NCBI GenBank assembly: GCA_003573635.1
Contig: QUTJ01031151.1
Coordinates: 1 to 10,070 of the forward strand
DNA from: Goniomonas avonlea
Taxonomy: Eukaryota > Cryptophyceae > Goniomonadida > Goniomonadaceae
Length of the DNA stretch: 10,070 nucleotides
Direction of reading: 5' to 3'
In this document: positions 7,801-10,070 of the stretch, piece by piece
Numbering within the stretch: position 1 is the first letter of the stretch
Layout: the number at the start of each line of letters is the position of its first letter
Notes under the pieces: generated by a model
The model's database searches: none
Seen by the model: only the letters and a program-made list of their open reading frames with translations
Told to the model about the DNA's origin: nothing
Made by a program: the position numbers and the translations under genes

Positions 7801-10068
7801 GACAGACTGCGAGCCAGTTGCAACTCCGTTGCCCACGAGTCCATTCATCTCAGGGATGTCCGTGGAAATTACCACCGTCAGCGTACCAATGAGCCTGCTC
7901 GTGGTCGCACTCATAGCACGCGCCGTCCACAGGCCCGTGCTCGCCTTGCACCTCACGGAAGTCTCAGAGGACCACGCTGTCGACTCTTCACCCTGGCTGC
8001 TGCCCACCCGAGATCGCCCAGTGTAGTCGTGCACCCCGAGGCTCGAGCCCAGCACTGTGACCGATATGCCACCAGTCAACGGTCGGTTGCTTGACACTGT
8101 GCTGCTTAGCTGCGCCCGCAGGTAGCTCCAGACGAGAGTGGCGCTCCCAACCTGCTGGGCAAAGGTCACGGAAATCCATCGCGAGGTGCCAACTCCGTGG
8201 GGTCTCTTACACCAAACCAGAGTGCTCGACATCCAGGACGTCGCAGCGGAGCGGCTCCCTCCGAGTCGATACGCTGCGCTGGACGCATGCAGGCCAAACC
8301 CAGTCCCTACGACTGTGACCTGGGTCGCCGCGGTGGTCACGGCATTGTAGCCCGGAGCGAGGTCAGTGGGCCCGCCCCCTGTCGGGCGCCCTGGGTCGGC
8401 AGTGAAGGCGCCCTGCTGCGTCATGAGGAGGCGATGTCCCACCGTCACGAAAAGCGAGCGGCCGAGAGACAGCGACGCTGACTGTTTACACAAGAGTTGG
8501 GTGACAGCAATCCAAATGGATGCTGGCAGTTCTGTTGTACCCACCCTGGCACGGGGAGAAAATTCAACAAAGCCTAAGCCGAGTATGGTCACAGAGGTCG
8601 CTCCAGTCGGGGGAGCGTTTGGGTAGTGCAGGAAGGTGTCTTGGCCGTAGTCGAACACGGTTGTGCTTGTGGACCGCAGTCGCTGCACAGTCATGCGGGT
8701 GGCAAGGATGACAAGCTCCCCCCAGGCAGCCCGGCACTGCAGAGCCGAGGTCGACCTCCACCTGGTCGCCTCAGCCGAACTTCCTCTGACTCCCAGAGCG
8801 CCGCTGGAATCAGGCCCCATTGTGCCAATGATGGTGACACTCGATGACCCAGTGATAGGAACTCTCAAAGGAACCGCGCTGCTGAGCGATCCCAGGTCGC
8901 CACTCCACAACGCGAGGGAGGTGGCAGGCGCCGGCGACGCCGCGCCAGCCGTGGCCGCGACAGCGAGCACTCTCAGGATGGGAGTCGTTTTGGACGCCAT
9001 GGTCGTCTCCGAGCGCCACACAGTTGTCGGGAGGCCTGTCCCGTGCGCTCGCAGCCGCAGTGACAGTGGTCCGGCCATGTCCGAGCCGACGATCGTCACA
9101 CTCACCGCGCCCGACGACGGGAAATTGGGAATCGCGGGACTGACGATCCCGAAAGTCTGGAAACTAAAGAGCAGAGTCAAGGTTAAGAATCCACGGGCCG
9201 AGGTGATCACGGAGGGGAGGCCTGAGGGAGCAGTGACGGCCACGTGCTTGCACGAGGCCGACGTCTCAGAGCTCCAGACGGTTGATCTTACAGCGGAGTT
9301 ACCGACGCGACCTCGGCTGGTCAACGGAAACTTGGAAAAGTGAGCCCCAAGGATAGTTGCGGCTGTACTCCCTGTTCTGGGAGAGTTCAGGACCACCGAA
9401 CTGCTCGGCTCGGGGCGGTCAATGCTAAAGGTGTGGGAGAGCGATCCCTGACCCCGCAAAACTGAAAAACAGATTCGTGTGAGCGGTGTCCTGGCCCACG
9501 AAGGCTTCCCAAGGAGAGCGCTGTCTGAACTCCAGTCTGTTCTCTCGAGTGCAGTGCCAGTAAGTTGGCACCGAGTGGTCCTGTACGCTAGCCCTAGACC
9601 CACCCCAAAGACAGTCACAAGTGTTGAACCTGTAGTGGGCGCGTTCTGTAACGTCACGCTGCTCATCATGGCCGGCTCGGAGCTCCAGGCTGTGGCTGCT
9701 GTCCCGTAGGACGAAAGACTCATTGTCACTGCGAGAGTGATCGGGCGGAAACTCGGGAGCTTGCAGAACACCGAGCTAGCGGACGCCCAGCGCGTACTTG
9801 CGCACGCAGTGAGGGAGGCTCGCACCCTCCCTGACCCGTCGAGCACTCCGAGTGTCCCGAGAATGGTGACGCTGAGAGCGCCCGACGCGGGAAGGTTGGA
9901 AGGCAGACCGGCCTTGCCTGAAAACGTCAGCGTCAGTATGGTTCCGCAACGTTCACTGACCCATGGTTCCACAACATTCGCCGACTCATGGTTCGGCCGT
10001 GCCAAACATTCACCCACGGTTCCAACGTTCCGGAACCATGGGTCAGTGAATGTTGGACGAGGCACCAT
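1..10068 (-). CDS. Giant IPT/TIG-like tandem-repeat protein, internal part, open at both ends
   Basis: The minus-strand frame on plus triplets beginning at 1, 4, 7 and so on has no TTA, CTA or TCA triplet in 3,356 codons, so it is one unbroken frame. It encodes 39 units of about 86 residues, each with TG-x-x-SVTV-x-G followed by W-x-S-[DE]-[ST]-S-[VL]-x-C-[KR]. Unit spacing is always a multiple of three. The protein is rich in Ser, Thr, Val, Ala and Gly; Lys appears mostly after the conserved Cys position. I see no signal peptide, membrane segment or catalytic motif. The repeat style resembles IPT/TIG immunoglobulin-fold domains of large algal proteins, so a structural, adhesive or cell-surface role is plausible but inferred. 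An in-frame ATG occupies 10068-10066 at the window edge, but its context is cut off. Repeat homology is secure only below about 9917, and the part above may be intron. Both true termini lie outside the window or cannot be placed. Confidence 0.9.
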   Translation of the reverse strand, partial: MVPRPTFTDPWFRNVGTVGECLARPNHESANVVEPWVSERCGTILTLTFSGKAGLPSNLPASGALSVTILGTLGVLDGSGRVRASLTACASTRWASASSVFCKLPSFRPITLAVTMSLSSYGTAATAWSSEPAMMSSVTLQNAPTTGSTLVTVFGVGLGLAYRTTRCQLTGTALERTDWSSDSALLGKPSWARTPLTRICFSVLRGQGSLSHTFSIDRPEPSSSVVLNSPRTGSTAATILGAHFSKFPLTSRGRVGNSAVRSTVWSSETSASCKHVAVTAPSGLPSVITSARGFLTLTLLFSFQTFGIVSPAIPNFPSSGAVSVTIVGSDMAGPLSLRLRAHGTGLPTTVWRSETTMASKTTPILRVLAVAATAGAASPAPATSLALWSGDLGSLSSAVPLRVPITGSSSVTIIGTMGPDSSGALGVRGSSAEATRWRSTSALQCRAAWGELVILATRMTVQRLRSTSTTVFDYGQDTFLHYPNAPPTGATSVTILGLGFVEFSPRARVGTTELPASIWIAVTQLLCKQSASLSLGRSLFVTVGHRLLMTQQGAFTADPGRPTGGGPTDLAPGYNAVTTAATQVTVVGTGFGLHASSAAYRLGGSRSAATSWMSSTLVWCKRPHGVGTSRWISVTFAQQVGSATLVWSYLRAQLSSTVSSNRPLTGGISVTVLGSSLGVHDYTGRSRVGSSQGEESTAWSSETSVRCKASTGLWTARAMSATTSRLIGTLTVVISTDIPEMNGLVGNGVATGSQSVTVVGVNLGYSVSVRLGGSAHQATQWRTDSSVRCKPRGGAASAHVVMVTLSICTMTCAWTYDSPGPRAATANRATTGTASVTVLASRLGLVRYSGVAGVGSTALQGTRWVSDSSLYCKLRAGSGPGCGLLMTLVREAGSATAGFSFDGPGPSGSVRTNGATTGCVSVTVVGRHMGSLGPSVCGRIGGSGSAAVTHWTSESSVRCKGAAGLSRFHGVAVSETRGQVGTITAVWSFAVGTSSVVNANGPSTGATSVTVLGRGLGVEGAGTVSAGFGGSKGEATVWASDTAVCTRSGPGSLGLRAAAVSVLRLTGTETQFFTAGIMMAASSAVGSNQAPTGAVSVTVLGQDLDGVRHSIRGRLGSSTWESTQWVSETCVRGRHGQGVLPFKSLALTMAVQLATLDTWWTLGDVLASNNLVTNGPATGAASVTVVGSNLVRSGQSACATVTQTGFAVTTWVSESCVRCRPSAGVGARRDLALTLARLGTTLTQSFSSEVAGSSVALSNGPTTGGVSVTVLGCSVGLADXSGGLXLRSSXXESTVWTSESSVRGRVAAGVRAQLCVAGTLVMLRTSVTLGWSFVQPALSSRVVSNXPSTGALSVTVVGSNVGGRYQSTAVAIGLSGLPSSNWASDSSVTCRAAPAVGSALSVRLTLFTAVGTSSSLFTANHPSSSSVLRANSPATGAVSVTVLAYGLRFADRTASMAVGHFKSVVSWWTSDTAVRGKASSGAARSWFTAISLLVEVRTASAVFSYHQPLPSGLLVSNGPVTGSVSVTVVASNAGPWQYSSGSRITGATALVATRWTSESSVQCRSAVGMSLVLRALACVTVGRQVGTLTSVWSVPTVLLSSLVRVNGPATGASSVTLLGSSFGRSSSSSVSSRLAGSSTGVTVWVSDSTLRCSPLLGTSGCCSVAMTLTRFQSTLTLGFTSEPASSTGFPRSNHGTTGAASVTVLGQAVGLVEHSVRTRLGNSAWDTTRWVSDTCVRGRHAHGVGGLMSLGLTTGQQAGTATQWWTHDGPVVSSSVRTNGPGTGAASVTVVGSRVTGSSWSGVAGVGRSAWAVTSWVSESCVRCRPSAGVGAGRDLVLTLGRVRGSVTLVFSSEAAGSSVALSNGPTTGGVSVTVLGCSVGLADSSGGLXLRSSGGESTVWTSESSVRGRVAAGVXAQLCVAGTLVMLRTSVTLGWSFAQPALSSRVVSNGPSTGALSVTVVGSNVGGLDYSSRGGVGGTRCEATVWRSESALRCKAIQGLIISCAFVGSVAQFQLRPQHGTLLSALSYPAGRGSSLLRTNAPGTAGASVTVIGVSFAWWDYSLRSRLGSTAADATTWLSDTSLPAKPGSGHGRSVSVSVSISHQIRSVTLALSLDVTVFSSVVSSNGPASGAASVTVVGLNLGVAASSSSCVRLGRSAVAPTLWRSDSSVGCKPSLSGPGSLSLIATASLHVSTTSKVWTHDGPGPSSAHRTNGPSTGCVSVTLVGSRLGRASHSAWSRFGRSGCKTTVWVSDSSVVCKLGMALRQFCVTSLTLGLHFGSASAAFSSEQPWPSGAVRTNVAATAGLSVTVVGRNLGRFASTARGRLPGSALTATSWGSESSVQCKTGVGVWRSWRAVACLTLGQQVGTVTAAWSASAAIVSSVVQTNRPGTGASVVTVLGIDLATVSGSARVGCSSGETSRWMSQTSLTTKSTQSSRGLGSLTVSISPQRASSGLLLVTTDAPRLSAATRTNLPTTGAAAVTLLGSNLGGTFSAAAHLGLTSSERLGWTSATSLTLKSAVSRVHVFCSCAVTLSFMGTLTLGWSYNAPALSSASPSNSATTGSASVTVVGSDLRQFSASVRVHGSAAPSSRWLSHTNLLCKSASAIGAALPITITSSALLHTVHSAFSMSRVAPAGVVPANAPSSGACSVTVLAASAFPSDASGLPRLGRSSAEASFWVSESSVACKPPVGNGRAVTVCTTVLLRASSATQAFSYLMHQLESAITANQPSTGAATVTVVGLSFGTVAKSFLACLGGSAAAATVWFGDSSLHTKSCQGFPPQAKPVAVTSAQHLSSALSSLSYMEVFQPSSSLAPRGPSTGATSVTVFGRSAGPVAMSLRVHVSETACMTTLWRSETSIRCKLMRTPVSYPSLSVTQLHGQTSLTSSFSTDQASQVLIYFGDVRAATGANSVTLLGANFFRKDPSAGVRAGASAHERTSWMTDTGLCSKLCAGAGRELTVAATTKRYFSTRLALFSYSMPSTRFMVRSNAPATGATSVTVVAWSVGVYERSSLPRLGASAPVAAVWTSESSMMVKAAAGVGSSQPTSVTTALHYGSASSAWTHDASNNQISRPTLPTSGSASVTVLGSNFAGSDVTTRSRIACSAVEGTAWRSDSALTCRGPSGSGPHLSISTSTGFLFRTGVSLATFDGPAPAYARSTNGPSTGSASVTVIGSGAIASGRCKLAGSALCATAWLSDSAVVAKGVQGSSVLRYVAVSSRLLAGTLSAACSYGHQSPSGLTLSNTPQTGAVYVTVVGRGLAGRELSHRVSAAGSSSQRTMWSADSSVSCKSARGVARLALLALSVHHLVSTASQVWTQDDPSLSTLVSTNSARTGAVSVTVVGSALAHHGTCGQLRV
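1864..3924 (-). repeat. Repeat units R24-R31
   Basis: SVTV motifs lie at 3907-3924, 3649-3666, 3388-3405, 3130-3147, 2866-2883 (VVTVLG), 2611-2628 (AVTLLG), 2356-2373 and 2104-2121 (SVTVLA). The tryptophan motifs are WLSDTSLPAK, WRSDSSVGCK, WVSDSSVVCK, WGSESSVQCK, WMSQTSLTTK, WTSATSLTLK, WLSHTNLLCK and WVSESSVACK. The Cys is replaced by Ala, Thr and Leu in R24, R28 and R29. R25 ends in a WTHDGPGPSS linker, while R30 ends with FSM at the same place. All unit lengths are 252-264 nt. Confidence 0.88.
3925..4968 (-). repeat. Repeat units R20-R23, partner block of R13-R16
   Basis: SVTV motifs lie at 4951-4968, 4693-4710, 4438-4455 and 4180-4197, all 1815 nt below R13-R16. The tryptophan motifs are WVSDTCVRGR, WVSESCVRCR, WTSESSVRGR and WRSESALRCK. 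R20 and R13 share the CVRGRH pattern, and R21 and R14 share CVRCRPSAGVGA. R22 and the start of R23 contain the near-identical patch (4164-4515). R23 keeps a fuller consensus, with VGGTRCEATVW before the tryptophan motif, including a second Cys that most units here lack. N calls lie at 4321 and 4399. Confidence 0.88.
4164..4515 (-). repeat. Near-identical duplicated patch, copy 2
   Basis: Partner of 5979-6330. It covers the end of R21, R22 and the beginning of R23. Below 4164 the two copies part at once. Above 4515 they differ for about 44 bp and become similar again over 4560-4617 (against 6375-6432) and near 4690-4738 (against about 6505-6553), giving a mosaic of old and recent similarity. 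N calls at 4321 and 4399 lie inside; the second has an N at the matching place in copy 1 (6214). Confidence 0.9.
4969..5754 (-). repeat. Repeat units R17-R19
   Basis: SVTV motifs lie at 5737-5754 (SVTVLA), 5479-5496 (SVTVVA) and 5212-5229 (SVTLLG). In R17 and R18 Ala replaces the last Gly of the motif. The tryptophan motifs are WTSDTAVRGK, WTSESSVQCR and WVSDSTLRCS. R19 is the only one of 38 units whose residue after the Cys position is not Lys or Arg. R18 is slightly long (267 nt). These units separate the two related blocks R13-R16 and R20-R23. Confidence 0.87.
5755..6783 (-). repeat. Repeat units R13-R16, partner block of R20-R23
   Basis: SVTV motifs lie at 6766-6783, 6508-6525, 6253-6270 and 5995-6012, each exactly 1815 nt above the matching motif of R20-R23. 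The tryptophan motifs are WVSETCVRGR, WVSESCVRCR, WTSESSVRGR and WASDSSVTCR. The odd CVRGR and CVRCR versions recur in the partner block, which supports block duplication. R15 and the start of R16 contain the near-identical patch (5979-6330). After that patch R16 diverges completely from R23. Five N calls fall in this block, at 6031, 6196, 6199, 6214 and 6229; none can create a stop. Confidence 0.88.
5979..6330 (-). repeat. Near-identical duplicated patch, copy 1
   Basis: These 352 bp match 4164-4515 at a constant offset of 1815 bp. I counted two clear differences outside N positions: 6068 A against 4253 G, and 6320 A against 4505 G. Both edges are sharp: the sequence just outside the patch on either side is clearly different. 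It covers the end of R14, R15 and the beginning of R16. This suggests recent gene conversion or unequal exchange within the array, or an assembly error. Confidence 0.9.
6784..7806 (-). repeat. Repeat units R9-R12
   Basis: SVTV motifs lie at 7789-7806 (SVTVVG), 7549-7566 (SVTVLA), 7291-7308 (SVTVVG) and 7030-7047 (SVTVLG). R9 is the shortest unit, 240 nt. R11 begins with the unusual TTGCVSVT, shared with R26 (about 3388-3405), and the preceding GPGPS and RTNG residues are shared too, so R11 and R26 look like closer relatives than average. The tryptophan motifs are WRTDSSVRCK, WVSDSSLYCK, WTSESSVRCK and WASDTAVCTR. In R12 the usual Cys position holds Thr and a Cys lies one residue earlier. Confidence 0.87.
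7807..9873 (-). repeat. Repeat units R1-R8 of the giant protein
   Basis: The first eight complete units seen in protein order. Their SVTV-type motifs lie at 9856-9873, 9604-9621, 9346-9363, 9085-9102, 8824-8841, 8578-8595, 8305-8322 and 8047-8064. The motif is loose here: SVTILG, LVTVFG, AATILG, SVTIVG, SVTIIG, SVTILG, QVTVVG, SVTVLG. The tryptophan motifs are WASASSVFCK, WSSDSALLGK, WSSETSASCK, WRSETTMASK, WRSTSALQCR, WIAVTQLLCK, WMSSTLVWCK and WSSETSVRCK. The Cys is lost in R2 and R4. Unit lengths vary most in this part (246 and 273 nt occur next to each other). By eye this is the most diverged stretch of the array, with no close duplicate elsewhere in the window. Confidence 0.85.
9917..9938 (-). 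other. Candidate intron 3' end: branch point and splice acceptor
   Basis: On the minus strand TACTGAC (plus 9938-9932), a second CTGAC just after it, and then TTTTCAG precede GCAAGGCC. The AG ends at plus 9918. This is a good match to a spliceosomal branch point and acceptor. It would start an exon at 9917 in phase 1 and remove the repeat-rich edge segment from the mRNA. The donor would lie outside the window. Against it, the frame stays open through the segment, and the residues LTLTFS just before the acceptor resemble the end of a normal repeat unit. Confidence 0.4.
9938..9987. repeat. Two tandem 25-bp direct repeats, with degenerate copies beyond
   Basis: Units 9938-9962 and 9963-9987 both begin ATGGTTCC, contain CAAC then TTC, and end GACCC or GACTC, with a few substitutions between them. 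A third, interrupted copy starts at 9988 (ATGGTTCG, then AACATTCACCCAC after an insertion) and a fragment GGTTCCAACGTTCC follows at about 10019. The unit length is not a multiple of three, so successive copies would encode different peptides. This argues that the element did not arise as a protein repeat. Confidence 0.8.
9947..10055. repeat. Inverted repeat flanking the 25-bp repeat cluster
   Basis: TTCACTGACCCATGGTTCC at 9952-9970 has its perfect 19-bp reverse complement at 10032-10050. With one mismatch the match extends to 24 bp (9947-9970 and 10032-10055). The loop is about 61 bp. A 10-bp palindrome, GTTCCGGAAC, sits at 10027-10036 where the forward and inverted copies meet. The structure could form a hairpin in DNA or RNA. 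Confidence 0.85.
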
Positions 10069-10070
10069 GG

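Larger units (their letters stand above)
9919..10070. other. Edge segment unlike the repeat array
   Basis: This segment reads open in the gene's frame, beginning with an ATG at 10068-10066. Its predicted peptide lacks the tryptophan motif and the regular spacing that the unit before R1 should show. Only a short LTLTFS stretch at its end looks like the array. It may be intron, a recent insertion, the 5' end of the coding sequence, or an assembly edge; I cannot decide from this window. Confidence 0.6.

Noticed and set aside
9721-9723. In-frame ATG inside R1 as a possible protein start
   Set aside because: Repeat R1 is already in progress upstream of it, with its SVTILG motif at 9856-9873, so a start here would cut a domain in half.
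1-10070. A bacterial adhesin, CRISPR array or mobile element as explanation for the repeats
   Set aside because: The repeats are diverged protein-level units of 258 nt with frame preserved and no spacers, transposase or terminal repeats. The repeat style and the acceptor-like site fit a eukaryotic nuclear gene better, though this is not proven.

Overview
The window lies inside one giant gene on the minus strand. Reading the reverse complement in the frame whose codons begin on plus triplets 1-3, 4-6 and so on, I found no stop codon from position 10068 to position 1. That is 3,356 consecutive codons, open at both edges, with neither a certain start nor a stop in view. Almost all of it (about 9917 down to 1) encodes a tandem array of 39 related units of about 86 residues. 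Each unit carries a strand motif of the form N-x-P-x-T-G-x-x-S-V-T-V-x-G, then usually R-x-G, then W-x-S-[DE]-[ST]-S-[VL]-x-C-[KR], then a hydrophobic strand ending near F-S-Y or W-T-H-D. I read this as an IPT/TIG-like (immunoglobulin-fold) repeat protein. The fold assignment comes from family resemblance, not from a profile search.

Organism: the gene style points to the nuclear genome of a eukaryotic alga or protist. Reasons are the roughly 60% GC by eye, the scattered single N calls typical of a draft assembly, the intron-like acceptor at one end, and giant proteins built of TG-SVTV / W-S-SS-CK repeats. From memory, such repeats are frequent in cryptophytes such as Guillardia theta. That is a best guess, not an identification.

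Layout in protein order (high to low coordinates): 10070-9918 is an unusual edge segment with 25-bp direct repeats, an inverted copy and a good candidate splice acceptor. It reads open in the same frame but does not resemble the repeat units. R1-R8 cover 9873-7807, R9-R12 7806-6784, R13-R16 6783-5755, R17-R19 5754-4969, R20-R23 4968-3925, R24-R31 3924-1864 and R32-R39 1863-1, the last cut by the window edge. R13-R16 and R20-R23 correspond at a constant offset of 1815 bp. Within them a 352-bp patch (5979-6330 and 4164-4515) is almost identical, while the flanks are clearly diverged.

I see no other gene, RNA gene, mobile element or CRISPR array. The many open frames on the plus strand and in the other minus frames are shadows of this gene.
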